From: Sphingomonadales bacterium | GTDB lineage: Bacteria > Pseudomonadota > Alphaproteobacteria > Sphingomonadales > Sphingomonadaceae | NCBI GenBank assembly: GCA_016704425.1 | Contig: JADJAC010000011.1 | Span: 868,001-932,000 of the forward strand | Length of the DNA: 64,000 nt | Direction: 5' to 3' | Shown: one piece after another, positions 26,569 through 35,488 of the stretch | How positions within the stretch are numbered: position 1 is the first letter of the stretch | Layout of the letters: the number at the start of each line of letters is the position of its first letter | Translations under genes and position numbers: made by a program | The notes under the pieces: generated by a model | Databases searched by the model: none | What the model saw: the letters and a program-made list of their open reading frames with translations, nothing else | What the model was told of the DNA's origin: nothing

Positions 26569-27146
26569 AGGTCGAAACGATCAAGCCACTTGGCCTGATC
26601 GGGCGCGGCAAATGTCTGCATGCTGTCAAGCAGTGCAGCCGGATCGGTTTCGGTGATGATCATCTTCCGGTGCACGTGCGTTACAAACCGTGCTTCAACA
26701 CAATGATCAAGAAATGTAAAAAGACTATCATAATAGCCTGAAATATTGAGGAATCCGCAAGGGCGTGTGTGATATCCGAGTTGCCCCCAGGTCAGCATCT
26801 CGAATATCTCGTCCAATGTACCAAAGCCGCCCGGCATCGCAATGAAACCCTTGGCAAAATCAGCCATCAACGATTTCCGCTCATGCATTGTTGAAACCAC
26901 ATGAAGTTCCGAACAGCCCGTATGTGCCAATTCCTTTTCTTCCAGTGCGGTTGGGATCACTCCAATGGCTTCGCCGCCGGCTTCGAGCACCGCGTCGGCG
27001 ATCACGCCCATCAGTCCGATACGTCCACCCCCGAACACCAGTCCAATTCCTCGCGCCGCCATTTCCGCGCCAAGCGCCCGGGCAGCATTAGCATAGACCG
27101 GGTCGGCGCCCGGTGAAGACCCGCAATAGACAGCAATCCGGTTCAC
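26565..27146 (-). CDS. LOG family protein (TIGR00730)
   Basis: A 193-residue Rossmann-like protein. It has IAVYCGSSPGADPVY at the start, GGGRIGLMGVIADAVL near residue 40, and the family signature PGGFGTLDEIFEMLTW near 105. Members hydrolyse cytokinin riboside or other nucleoside 5'-monophosphates to base and ribose phosphate. It lies inside the carotenoid operon, overlapping both crtI and crtB by 4 bp (GTGA), so it is translated together with them. Why a nucleotide hydrolase is coupled to carotenoid genes is not clear. Confidence 0.92.
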   Translation of the reverse strand: MNRIAVYCGSSPGADPVYANAARALGAEMAARGIGLVFGGGRIGLMGVIADAVLEAGGEAIGVIPTALEEKELAHTGCSELHVVSTMHERKSLMADFAKGFIAMPGGFGTLDEIFEMLTWGQLGYHTRPCGFLNISGYYDSLFTFLDHCVEARFVTHVHRKMIITETDPAALLDSMQTFAAPDQAKWLDRFDL

Positions 27147-28627
27147 CGAGCCAGATCCTCCAGCATCAGCTTTGCAGTCGCCTTTGCGCTGCCCACGACA
27201 CCCGGTATTCCAGCGCCTGGATGGGTCCCGGCTCCCACAAAATAGAGATTGGGGATGGCGTCGTCGCGATTGTGCGTGCGGAACCAGGCAGATTGGGTCA
27301 ACGTCGGTTCCAGACTGAAGGCGCTGCCGTGATAGGCACTCAGATCACGCGCGAAATCGGTCGGCGCATAGCGGAAACTCGTCACGATCCGCGATCGGAT
27401 GTCCGGGATCAGGCGGCGCTCGATCTCATCGAGGATGCGATCCTCAAGCAACTTGCCAATCTCGCCGTCCCAGTCGAGCGGAGCCTTGCCCAAATGGGCG
27501 ACCGGAGCCAGCACGTAAAAGGTCGAGCAGCCTTCCGGAGCCATTGATGGGTCGGTAACTGTGGGGTGGTGGAGGTAGAGCGAGAAATCCTGCGGCAGAA
27601 TGCCATGCGTATAAATGTCTTCCAGCAGCCCCTTGTAACGTGGCCCAAACAGAATCATGTGGTGCGGGATCCCTGGCCAACTGCCTTTTATCCCGAAATG
27701 GACGACGAAGAGCGAGGGCGAAAACCGCTTTCGTTCAAGCGCGGCAGCGGCCCGCTGACCCCGCCTGTTGCCGGTGAGCAGATCACGATAACTGTGCATG
27801 ATGTCCGCATTCGATGCGACGGCATCGGCATTGGCCTGCCAGCCTGACCGGGTCCGCACGCCAGTCACCTTGTCGCCGAGCGTTTCGACGTCCTCAACCG
27901 GATCGCCTAAGCGCAAGGTTCCTCCCAGCCGTTCGAACTGGGTGACCATCGCGGCGACGAGCCGGTTGGTGCCGCCGCGCGCAAACCAGACTCCACCATC
28001 CTTTTCGAGCTTGTGGATGAGCGCGTAAATTGCGCTCGTCGTGAAGGGATTGCCGCCCACAAGCAGCGTATGGAACGAAAGCGCCTCACGCAGCTTTTCA
28101 TTGCGCACATAGGAGGAGACGATCGAATAGACTGATCGCCATGCCTGATATCGGGCAAGCGCCGGGGCGGCCTTTATCATCGACGGAAAATCAAGGAACG
28201 CAACATGGCCGAGCTTCACATAGCCTTCCTCATAGACGCCGGCAGCATAGTCGAGAAAGCGCTGATATCCCGGCAGGTCGGACGGGTCGAGCTTGGCAAT
28301 TTCGTTCGTCAACGCAGCATTGTCGTTCGAATAATCGAAGTTAGTGCCATCAGGCCAATTGAGTCGGTAAAAGGGCATAACAGGATCGAGGGCGATGTCG
28401 TCGGCCATGCTGCGCCCCGAAAGCGACCAAAGTTCCTGCAGGCAGTCCGGGTCCGTAATGACAGTTGGACCGGCATCGAAAGTGAAGCCGTCCTTCTCCC
28501 AGAAATAGGCGCGCCCGCCCGGCTTGTCGCGTGCCTCGACGATCGTCGTCTCGACGCCGGCCGATTGCAGACGAATACCGAGTGCGAGCCCCCCAAATCC
28601 TGATCCGATAATGATGGCGCGCTTCAA
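27143..28627 (-). CDS. crtI: Phytoene desaturase
   Basis: A 494-residue FAD-dependent amine-oxidase-fold enzyme. The dinucleotide motif IIGSGFGGLALGIRL is at the N-terminus, then the bacterial CrtI region with FDAGPTVITDP, and the C-terminal signature GAGTHPGAGIPGVVGSAKAT. It converts phytoene to lycopene at the membrane. It is 70 bp downstream of crtY and overlaps the LOG gene by GTGA. Length is normal for the family. Confidence 0.95.
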   Translation of the reverse strand: MKRAIIIGSGFGGLALGIRLQSAGVETTIVEARDKPGGRAYFWEKDGFTFDAGPTVITDPDCLQELWSLSGRSMADDIALDPVMPFYRLNWPDGTNFDYSNDNAALTNEIAKLDPSDLPGYQRFLDYAAGVYEEGYVKLGHVAFLDFPSMIKAAPALARYQAWRSVYSIVSSYVRNEKLREALSFHTLLVGGNPFTTSAIYALIHKLEKDGGVWFARGGTNRLVAAMVTQFERLGGTLRLGDPVEDVETLGDKVTGVRTRSGWQANADAVASNADIMHSYRDLLTGNRRGQRAAAALERKRFSPSLFVVHFGIKGSWPGIPHHMILFGPRYKGLLEDIYTHGILPQDFSLYLHHPTVTDPSMAPEGCSTFYVLAPVAHLGKAPLDWDGEIGKLLEDRILDEIERRLIPDIRSRIVTSFRYAPTDFARDLSAYHGSAFSLEPTLTQSAWFRTHNRDDAIPNLYFVGAGTHPGAGIPGVVGSAKATAKLMLEDLAR

Positions 28628-28697
28628 TTCCTGTATCCCAAAATTGCCCTGATTGCTCGACCGATAGGGACTGGCGGCTTTCCGCTCAAGATGCGGA

Positions 28698-29765
28698 TCA
28701 TGTCAAAAGAGTTGAGCGCCCCGCGTAAAACCGCTCGATGAGGTGCGGGGAAAGGCGATAGAATCGCTCAAGAACCCTGTATCGCTGGTCGGGCGCCGCG
28801 GCTCGGAAAAGCATGGTGTCGAGCATGCGGTAGAAGCCGCGTTCCGACCACCGCGCAGTTGCATAGATGCGGGCCTGTTCCGCTGTCATCCTCGGGTCGG
28901 CCGCTATTGCTATGGCAAGCCGGACTGCATCCGGCAGCGAATATCCTGTGGTCGGATGGAACAGGCCTGCGCGCATGCCCGCCTTGGCCACAGAGCCACC
29001 GGACGACCAATAGGAAGCAAAATTCCCGCCCATGGCGACCGGAAGCACACCGGTCTCTTCGCGCTCAACTGCTTCGATCTGCCACCCGCGCAGCTGCGCA
29101 TAAGCAATGATCCGCTGTCGCAATGCCTCAACCTCCAAGGTGGGGCTGTCGCTGTAATATGTGTCTTCCACAAAGACAGTTTCAGCATCGAACGGCAGGC
29201 AATAGATGAAGCGATAGCCATCGTTTTGCAGCACAGTTGCGTCCATCACGATCGGCCGGACCAGCCCGTGACCGCCCCGGATACGAAGCTTCTGGCCCAG
29301 AAACTTCTGCCAGCCGAGATCGAGACATGAAAGATCCGCAGGGCCACGCGCATCGATGATGGTTCCGGCCGCGATTGTCCGCCCGTCGGAAAGTTCAATT
29401 TCCGATCCAATCGTGTTCACATGCGCCGTGACAATCCGGTCAGGCCCCAATTTGGCGCGAACCGCTGCATCGAGCCGTTCGGATTCAATGCTGTTGTAGC
29501 CAGTTTGGAGCGTCCGCCGATGCGACGGGAAAGCAACATCATAGTTCGACCAGCGATGACAGATGAGCGGTTCGACCAGCCAGCGGGCGTCAGGTTCGAT
29601 ATCGCTGTCGAAAAAGGACCAGATATGGTTTCCGCCAATGCCCGGCGTTGATTCGATCAGCCTGACATCGAGTTCTGGCCGCATTTCCGCTAGAGCCAGT
29701 GCTATCAACCCGCCCGCCAGGCCGCCGCCAGCAATCGCCACGTCGCATTTGATCTCGTCCGGCAC
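28698..29765 (-). CDS. crtY: Lycopene beta-cyclase
   Basis: A 355-residue CrtY-type cyclase beginning with GTG. The dinucleotide fold is visible (DVAIAGGGLAGGLIALALAE at residues 8-27), followed by the lycopene cyclase patterns GIGGNHIWSFFDSD, LIDARGP-like (IIDARGPADLS) and VEDTYYSDSPTLE. The enzyme forms beta rings at both ends of lycopene. It heads the leftward carotenoid set; the 55-bp gap to the divergent aat gene holds both promoters. The Shine-Dalgarno is weak. Confidence 0.93.
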   Translation of the reverse strand: MPDEIKCDVAIAGGGLAGGLIALALAEMRPELDVRLIESTPGIGGNHIWSFFDSDIEPDARWLVEPLICHRWSNYDVAFPSHRRTLQTGYNSIESERLDAAVRAKLGPDRIVTAHVNTIGSEIELSDGRTIAAGTIIDARGPADLSCLDLGWQKFLGQKLRIRGGHGLVRPIVMDATVLQNDGYRFIYCLPFDAETVFVEDTYYSDSPTLEVEALRQRIIAYAQLRGWQIEAVEREETGVLPVAMGGNFASYWSSGGSVAKAGMRAGLFHPTTGYSLPDAVRLAIAIAADPRMTAEQARIYATARWSERGFYRMLDTMLFRAAAPDQRYRVLERFYRLSPHLIERFYAGRSTLLT

Positions 29766-29820
29766 AATTGGTCCGTAGACGGGTTTGGCGGTGGGCGAAA
29801 GCCGGTGTAAAATAAAGCTG

Positions 29821-30567
29821 ATGACACAGCCGCTCGATCCCGGACTCCTCCTGAAGGCCTATGCTGCGGGAATCTTCCCAATGGCGGACGGACGCGACGC
29901 GCCGGATGTCTATTGGGTTGAGCCGCGAAAGCGCGGAATACTGCCGCTCGACGGTTTCAAGCTCTCGCGTTCTCTGACCAAGACTCTGCGTTCCGGTCGG
30001 TTTGAAACCACTGCAGACCAGGCCTTTATGGACGTTGTGCGACTTTGCGCCGAACAGGCTGATGACCGCCCTTCGACTTGGATCAACCACCAGATCGAAG
30101 CCTCGGTCATGCTGCTCCACGCGGGTGGGCGTGCGCACAGCGTCGAAACCTGGGAAGCGGGCCGACTTGTCGGCGGACTCTACGGCGTGAAACTGGGCCG
30201 GGCCTTTTTCGGCGAATCCATGTTCAGTCGGGCAACGGATTCATCGAAAGTTGCGCTGGCCCATCTGGTCGCGCGGCTGCGGGCAGGGGGCTTCACGCTG
30301 CTCGATTGCCAGTTCATCACGCCCCACCTTGCCTCATTGGGCGCGATCGAGATCGACCGCGCGGACTATCTGGCGGCGTTGATGTCGGCAGTGGCAGGGG
30401 CCGCCGCAGGTGCCGGAGGGGCGTTGGTGCCTGGCTCAACGGCGGCATCGGGCGATTTTGCTGCGCTGGACCGGTTGTTCGAAGCAGAAACATCGCCCCG
30501 CAGGACAATCGTATCCGGCCCGACATCGGGATGCTTCATTGCGCAGGCCTTGGTCCAGACGTCGTAA
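29821..30567 (+). CDS. aat: Leucyl/phenylalanyl-tRNA--protein transferase
   Basis: 248 residues from the ATG at 29821; the open frame begins further upstream but the family starts here (LLLKAYAAGIFPMADGRD). Conserved blocks are VYWVEPRKRGILPLDGF, ESMFSRATDSSKVALAHLV and LLDCQFITPHLASLGA. The enzyme adds Leu or Phe to the N-terminus of proteins bearing Arg or Lys, marking them for ClpAP. The C-terminus (GCFIAQALVQTS) fits sphingomonad relatives. Its last 202 bp overlap the convergent DUF2155 gene. Confidence 0.94.
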   Translation: MTQPLDPGLLLKAYAAGIFPMADGRDAPDVYWVEPRKRGILPLDGFKLSRSLTKTLRSGRFETTADQAFMDVVRLCAEQADDRPSTWINHQIEASVMLLHAGGRAHSVETWEAGRLVGGLYGVKLGRAFFGESMFSRATDSSKVALAHLVARLRAGGFTLLDCQFITPHLASLGAIEIDRADYLAALMSAVAGAAAGAGGALVPGSTAASGDFAALDRLFEAETSPRRTIVSGPTSGCFIAQALVQTS

Positions 30568-31013
30568 ATCGGGTGCTCAACAGTGTTGAGCGAAGGCGAT
30601 TCCTTGAATAGCCAACCGGAAAAGACCTTGCGCCACTTGTCGTCGCTTCCATGGACAATGACTTGCACGAACGCTCCTGTATAGGGTTCGGCTTCCCAGG
30701 AGGCAGTCGTCTCGCAGGCTTTCAGCCGCACGACCAGATCGCCGATCCGCACGGCCTGGCCCGGTTTCATGACAAGATCGCGATACAGCCCGTTGCGTTT
30801 GTTGAGGATGCCGAGCGTCGCCACGCGTTCAGCCATCGGCGTTTCCTTGCCGATGACAACGGGAGGGGCGGGCTTCGGCGCCGGGGCTTCAATCTTGCTC
30901 GGAACCGGCTCGGCCTCATTGCCGGAGGTCGCGTTATCGATCTGCGCATATCCCTGCCAGCCAGCCAGCCCGGCGGCCAGACCCCCCAGGATCCAGAGCG
31001 CCGGACGCTTCAT
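30366..31013 (-). CDS. DUF2155 domain protein
   Basis: 215 residues from the ATG at 31011-31013, in an ATGA overlap with the stop of the NDUFA12-like gene. An N-terminal hydrophobic segment (ALWILGGLAAGLAGWQGYA) can be a signal anchor, then a Pro/Ala linker, then the DUF2155 core with ATLGILNKRNG and VFSGWLFKESPSLNTVEHPIYDVW. The last 50 residues are low complexity, rich in Ala and Pro, and this tail is the part that overlaps aat. The family is periplasmic and of unknown function, and is regularly found next to the NDUFA12 gene in alphaproteobacteria. Confidence 0.88.
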   Translation of the reverse strand: MKRPALWILGGLAAGLAGWQGYAQIDNATSGNEAEPVPSKIEAPAPKPAPPVVIGKETPMAERVATLGILNKRNGLYRDLVMKPGQAVRIGDLVVRLKACETTASWEAEPYTGAFVQVIVHGSDDKWRKVFSGWLFKESPSLNTVEHPIYDVWTKACAMKHPDVGPDTIVLRGDVSASNNRSSAAKSPDAAVEPGTNAPPAPAAAPATADINAAR

Positions 31014-31408
31014 CCCTGTTCGGGGCTCCACGCCTGATAGTCGCCCGTTGCGGCCGCGCGTTCGCCACCCGCCTCCGGCGCGCCAGCGGGGCGATAAGCA
31101 TGGACAGTGCCAGTCAGGTTACGGCTCGGCGCCTTTTCCCAGATATGCGCCGGTGGCAACGCATTTTCCGGCACATCGTCGATCATGTGATGCAGCCAGC
31201 CATGCCATTCAGGCGGAACCCGGCTTGCATCGTTCAGGCCATTGTACATGACCCAACGACGCGGCAGACCGCCAACAGTCTTGCCGCCTTCGTAATAGAC
31301 ATTGCCTTCGGCATCATGGCCGACGCGTTTGCCCTTGGTTGCGGTGCCAAGCCAGGTCCCGAAGGTCGCGCCTTCCCACCAGGTGAAGATATTCTTGAAT
31401 ATGCCCAT
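31010..31408 (-). CDS. NADH:ubiquinone oxidoreductase NDUFA12-like subunit
   Basis: 132 residues from the ATG at 31406-31408 (MGIFKNIFTWWEGATFGTWL). Characteristic aromatic blocks follow: RRWVMYNGLNDASRVPPEWH and GWLHHMIDDVP. This is the alphaproteobacterial counterpart of mitochondrial complex I accessory subunit NDUFA12 (B17.2), a peripheral membrane-arm protein involved in assembly or stability. It is followed in a 4-bp overlap by the DUF2155 gene. Other complex I genes are not in the window. Confidence 0.93.
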   Translation of the reverse strand: MGIFKNIFTWWEGATFGTWLGTATKGKRVGHDAEGNVYYEGGKTVGGLPRRWVMYNGLNDASRVPPEWHGWLHHMIDDVPENALPPAHIWEKAPSRNLTGTVHAYRPAGAPEAGGERAAATGDYQAWSPEQG

Positions 31409-31873
31409 GCAGCGGCGATTACCCGCGCCCGCGGATTCGCGCAACGGTGATCGGTGCATCGACTGTGGAACTTGTCAAACTTGTCGCTCCCCTCCGGTAA
31501 AATGATACCGGCCACAGGTTGGGCCGGGCCGGAACGCTGTCGGGGAAGGAAGGCCTTGCGCTTCATCAAGCAGGATAGAGCACAACGGACTCGAATAGGA
31601 AAGGGCCATTTAAAGGAGACAATCCCCAAAAAAAGCCACAGGCCAGATGCTGAAGTCGTCAATGAAAGTTCATTCGCAGGGCCGTTTTTCGCGCGCGTCC
31701 GCTTCAATCGGCGGAGGCTTGAGGTGTCAAAATTTTGCTGATTCAAGGGAATTTTCGAACTGTTGTTGACGCGACGCATGTCAGTTTTGGAGTAGCAAGG
31801 AGAAAGGCCTCAACTAGCAGGCAAGGCCAATATTCTGCCACTCGCTCGTTCGAGCAAGTGGCTTGGCCGACTT
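31409..31873. other. Intergenic region between a TonB receptor and the NDUFA12-like gene
   Basis: About 465 bp. No credible gene is seen on either strand. It must contain the NDUFA12 promoter (minus strand) and the 3' end signals of the receptor gene, including the hairpin at 31837-31862. Nothing else is recognised. Confidence 0.6.
31837..31862 (-). terminator. Hairpin after the TonB receptor gene
   Basis: GCCACTCGCTCG and its near-perfect complement CGAGCAAGTGGC form a 12-bp stem with one mismatch and a TT loop. Outer bases GGCCAA and TTGGCC can extend it through an internal loop. It lies 11 bp after the receptor stop. No U-run follows on the minus strand, so it may act as an RNA-stabilising or Rho-assisted 3' end. 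Confidence 0.5.
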
Positions 31874-34168
31874 TTAGAACTTCATGCGAAGACCAGCCAA
31901 CCAGCGACGTGGGGAACCCGGCCCCAAGCTGCGGGGGTTGCTGGCATCGGGCGCTTCGCTCAGTTCGACCTCGGAGGTTTGGGAGAAGGTCCCAAAGGTC
32001 GCATATTTTTTGTCGAATAGATTGGAAACGTCAGCAAAAAACGTCAGTGCGCCGATGACGCGAATGCTGCCATGCAGATTGGCGACCGCAAAGCCTTTTG
32101 TCAGCTCCTCGCCATTGCCCTCGTCGCCGACCAGTACTTGCCCGGATTGTGCCTGCATGTCGCCGCCCAGCGAGAAAGCTTTGCCAGCATAATCGAGTGA
32201 AATGGTTCCGCGATGGCGCGGGATACTCGGAATTCTGGAACCCGGGCGAACCAGTATCCTGCCATTCTCATCAGCAGACGGGTTGTCCGGGCTGTTGAGA
32301 ATCAAGGGCGATCGGAATGTCGCGTCGATGAAGGCATAGCCCGCCCGCAGTGTCCATGGCCCACGCGCGAGGCTTACATTGATGTCCATGCCTTGGCGTC
32401 TTGTGCTGCCGACATTTCGAAAAAAGGCCCGTCCGCGTGTTTCGGAAGCGGTGAATTGAATATCGTTCTGGCTCGTCGTTCGATAACCGGCCAGCTGCCA
32501 ATGGAGCGTCCATGTGCCGATGTTCCGACCCGATGCGCCGAGTTCAAGGCTTTTTGCCACTACCTGCTTGAGTGGCGGATCACCGACAAAGAAATTGGTT
32601 AGGCTGCAAGGAGCAGATTCATCGGCGCAAGACAGTTCGGCAGGCGTTGGCGCGCGGTTGGTTTCTGCATAGCCTGCTCTTAGGGTCACAGCTCGAGAGA
32701 GCTTGTAGTCAAACTCGACGCCGGGATTTACACGACGAAATATATGCCTTCCATTCAAAGCTGTGCCAAGCTGATCATCAAGCTGCAACCGCGCTACATT
32801 CCAGCGTAACCCCAGCTCTGCCGTCAAGCGCCGATCGAGTGGCAATCGGTCTACCGCAAAAAGGCCGGTATATCTCGTCCGGACATTCAGACCGACCGGC
32901 GCAATGGAACCATCGAGCTGGGCGATGATTGGCCCAAGCCTATCGACGCTGCGTTCATCCGTCAGTGCACCCAGTTCGGAGGTAGATGCAAAGCGGGTCT
33001 TGCTGCGATCATGACTCAACCCGAAGATAAACTCATTTTCGCCCCCCAATAGGGCACGGCGATCGACGAGCTGAACTAGTGCGCCAATTGAATTACTGCG
33101 CGTCTGGCTGCGATTGAGGATGCCATAACCTTCCCCGCCCAGTGTGTCAGCGATCGGATTGCCAGATGTATCCAGCAGCGGTGCCTCGCTATCCCCAGCG
33201 GCATTGCCAAGGCAGACTATTTCAGGATTGTCTGAACAGGTCGCCACGTCTGCGGTGTCACCGTTCAGCGTTCTCTGGTGAAAAGTCTGACTATAGAGGC
33301 TGGCCTCAATACGCAGATGGTTGCTGATTTGTGCCCTCGGATGAAGGCTGGTGCGGCGGAAATTGTTGCGGGTGTTGTCGGGGTGAGTGAACACCGCCCG
33401 ATAGTCTGCATCAAGCAGTTCAACCGGAGACGAGCCGTTGCCCGTCAGGTTCGTGCTTGCCCCAATCAGTTTGGCATGAACGCCGGCGTTTTCTCCATCC
33501 CATCCAAGATCAGCAAATCCATTATAGAGCGTGGAAGGAGAATGTCGTCGCCAGCCGCCATCATGACGTTCCTCTATCGCAGCGTAGGCGCTGAACCCGC
33601 CTTCGTTCCAACCAGCCTCCACCCCGCCTTCCCCGCGTCCAAATCGGCCGCCCGCGCCGAAAAGAGTCAGGCCCGGCGATGACCAACCGGTTTTGGTGGC
33701 AACGACCACCACACCACCAAGCGCATTGAGACCATAAACCGGGCCGACATCCTTGACGGTCACACTTTCAATTGCTGCATCTGGCAGGAGATCGAAATTG
33801 ACCGTATCGCCAAAGGGTTGGTTGAAGCGGCCACCATCCACATAGACAGCCAGCCCTTGGGGATTGCCCTGCAACGCCGAAGCTGAAAAGCCGCGATAGA
33901 TCAGGTTCCGCTGATAGGGATTGCCTTGGGCGTCGGATAGCGAAACGCCCGTCACATCGCGGGTCAATGTGCCAATTAGGCTGGGGGTTCCGTTGCGGGA
34001 AAGATCCTCGCGATCAATCGTGATTGAATCATCGGCATCGAAGTCACCACCCGGGGCAGTCACAATGATGGGCGGGTCATTCTGCTGTGCGTGGGCGGCG
34101 CAAGGACTTAACAGCAGCAACACCGCGAAATTGCAGCCATTTTGCAACAAGGCACGAAGATGATTCAC
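31874..34168 (-). CDS. TonB-dependent outer membrane receptor
   Basis: A 764-residue receptor. A signal peptide is seen at residues 1-28 (AVLLLLSPCAAHAQQ), then the plug domain with an ETP-like start (PPIIVTAPGG), NLIYRGFSASALQGNPQGL and VYVDGGRFNQPFGD, and a beta-barrel that ends in LAGLRMKF with a terminal Phe. Such receptors import siderophores, vitamins, carbohydrates or hydrophobic compounds with energy from TonB/ExbBD. No regulator or transporter next to it reveals the ligand. Inverted repeats are found upstream. Confidence 0.93.
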   Translation of the reverse strand: MNHLRALLQNGCNFAVLLLLSPCAAHAQQNDPPIIVTAPGGDFDADDSITIDREDLSRNGTPSLIGTLTRDVTGVSLSDAQGNPYQRNLIYRGFSASALQGNPQGLAVYVDGGRFNQPFGDTVNFDLLPDAAIESVTVKDVGPVYGLNALGGVVVVATKTGWSSPGLTLFGAGGRFGRGEGGVEAGWNEGGFSAYAAIEERHDGGWRRHSPSTLYNGFADLGWDGENAGVHAKLIGASTNLTGNGSSPVELLDADYRAVFTHPDNTRNNFRRTSLHPRAQISNHLRIEASLYSQTFHQRTLNGDTADVATCSDNPEIVCLGNAAGDSEAPLLDTSGNPIADTLGGEGYGILNRSQTRSNSIGALVQLVDRRALLGGENEFIFGLSHDRSKTRFASTSELGALTDERSVDRLGPIIAQLDGSIAPVGLNVRTRYTGLFAVDRLPLDRRLTAELGLRWNVARLQLDDQLGTALNGRHIFRRVNPGVEFDYKLSRAVTLRAGYAETNRAPTPAELSCADESAPCSLTNFFVGDPPLKQVVAKSLELGASGRNIGTWTLHWQLAGYRTTSQNDIQFTASETRGRAFFRNVGSTRRQGMDINVSLARGPWTLRAGYAFIDATFRSPLILNSPDNPSADENGRILVRPGSRIPSIPRHRGTISLDYAGKAFSLGGDMQAQSGQVLVGDEGNGEELTKGFAVANLHGSIRVIGALTFFADVSNLFDKKYATFGTFSQTSEVELSEAPDASNPRSLGPGSPRRWLAGLRMKF

Positions 34169-34229
34169 CGAGGTTTGCTCACTAACGCAAAAATTTCAAA
34201 CTGAGAGCCCCAGCGATCAAAATGCCAGC

Positions 34230-34297
34230 GAATGTCGGCTATTGAGCAAGGTACCAGGCGCGAAAGAGTGCCTAGATAGGGTCGCTAACCGACATTC
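34230..34297. promoter_or_regulatory. Paired inverted 9-mers upstream of the TonB receptor
   Basis: GAATGTCGG at 34230-34238 is repeated in inverted orientation as CCGACATTC at 34289-34297. They flank 50 bp in the gap between the receptor gene and the AlgH-like gene. This spacing could suit two regulator half-sites or a looped operator. It may also be chance. Confidence 0.3.
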
Positions 34298-34310
34298 AGT
34301 TCCTGCCAAT

Positions 34311-34874
34311 TTACGCATGCCCACTATCCAACGCCAGCAATCTTGGATCGATTCCCTGCGCCTCGAAGGCCGCAGTCCAGCGTTCTTCGACCGGCATGTC
34401 GTACAGCAGCGTTTCGTTCGCATCAGCCACGTGCCAGCCGTGGCGGTGCATTTCCTCGTCAAGCTGGCCCGGTCCCCAGCCCGCATAGCCGAGCGCGACC
34501 AGCCAGCGTTTTGGCCCCTTGTCCGTCCCGATCACGCGAAGCACATCGATCGTGGCGGTCAGACTCCAGAGATTAGAGACCTGCATGCTGTCCTGGCCGC
34601 CCCAATCAAGCGAGTGGAGGACGAAGCCACGCTGCGGCTCGACTGGCCCGCCCGCGTGGATCGGCACATCGCGCACGGAACCCGCCTCGATCCCGAACTG
34701 GCCAAGCAAACCATGAAGCCCGAGGCGCGGCATGATCCGGCCAATGCCAATGCCAAGCGCGCCATTCTCATCATGCTGGCAAATCGCGATCACCGAACGC
34801 TCAAAGCGCGGATCGCCGATGCCGGGCATGGCAAGCAGCAGCTTGCCGGTCAGAAAGGGAGGACTCGCCGCCAT
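34311..34874 (-). CDS. YqgE/AlgH family protein
   Basis: 187 residues from the ATG at 34872-34874; a longer frame exists, but the family begins with PPFLTGKLLLAMPGIGDPRF. Other blocks: ALGIGIGRIMPRLGLHGLLG, HAGGPVEPQRGFVLHSLDW and RWLVALGYAGWGPGQLDEEM. The family is conserved in proteobacteria; AlgH was linked to alginate regulation but its biochemical role is unknown. It is the divergent neighbour of the peroxiredoxin gene. Confidence 0.92.
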   Translation of the reverse strand: MAASPPFLTGKLLLAMPGIGDPRFERSVIAICQHDENGALGIGIGRIMPRLGLHGLLGQFGIEAGSVRDVPIHAGGPVEPQRGFVLHSLDWGGQDSMQVSNLWSLTATIDVLRVIGTDKGPKRWLVALGYAGWGPGQLDEEMHRHGWHVADANETLLYDMPVEERWTAAFEAQGIDPRLLALDSGHA

Positions 34875-34990
34875 GATCGCCGGCAAGATTGATCTGCCGT
34901 GTGCGCAAAGTCCAGCACCCACTTGCAATAGGCGGCAGTTGGAACCAGAGGAGGGGCAGCCGGTGAAAACAAGAGCTGAAAGGATTTCTC

Positions 34991-35473
34991 ATGACCATTT
35001 CTGTTGGAGACAAGATTCCATCGACCAATTTCGTCCAGCCGACCGCAGAAGGCCCTCAGGGCGTTGCGAGCGACGAGTATTTCAAGGGCAAGCGCGTTGC
35101 GCTCTTCTCGGTTCCGGGCGCTTTCACGCCGACGTGTTCGGCAAAACATCTGCCCGGCTTTGTCGAACATGCAGCGGATATCAAGGCCAAGGGCATTGAC
35201 GAAATTGCCTGCACCGCGGTTAACGATGTGTTCGTCATGGGCGCCTGGGGCAAGAGTGCAGGCGTCGAAGGCAAGGTCACGATGCTTGCCGATGGCAATG
35301 GCGACTTCGTCAAGGCCGTCGGGCTTGAAATGGATGGCTCGAAATTCGGCATGGGCCCGCGCGGCCAGCGTTTCGCAATGGTGGTCAATGATGGAACGGT
35401 CGAGCACCTGTTCGTCGAAGGCCCGGGCGAATTCCGGGTGAGTTCGGCCGAATACATGCTTGAAAACATCTGA
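34991..35473 (+). CDS. Peroxiredoxin (Prx5 type)
   Basis: A 160-residue thiol peroxidase with AAAGGA upstream of its ATG. The peroxidatic cysteine is Cys49 in the motif PGAFTPTCS, and Cys74 is the second cysteine typical of this subgroup; a conserved Arg is in GPRGQRFAMVV. It reduces H2O2 and alkyl hydroperoxides, probably with glutathione or glutaredoxin. It is followed by an inverted repeat that also covers the start of the AMP nucleosidase gene. Confidence 0.95.
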   Translation: MTISVGDKIPSTNFVQPTAEGPQGVASDEYFKGKRVALFSVPGAFTPTCSAKHLPGFVEHAADIKAKGIDEIACTAVNDVFVMGAWGKSAGVEGKVTMLADGNGDFVKAVGLEMDGSKFGMGPRGQRFAMVVNDGTVEHLFVEGPGEFRVSSAEYMLENI

Positions 35474-35488
35474 GCGACCAACTTGAAG

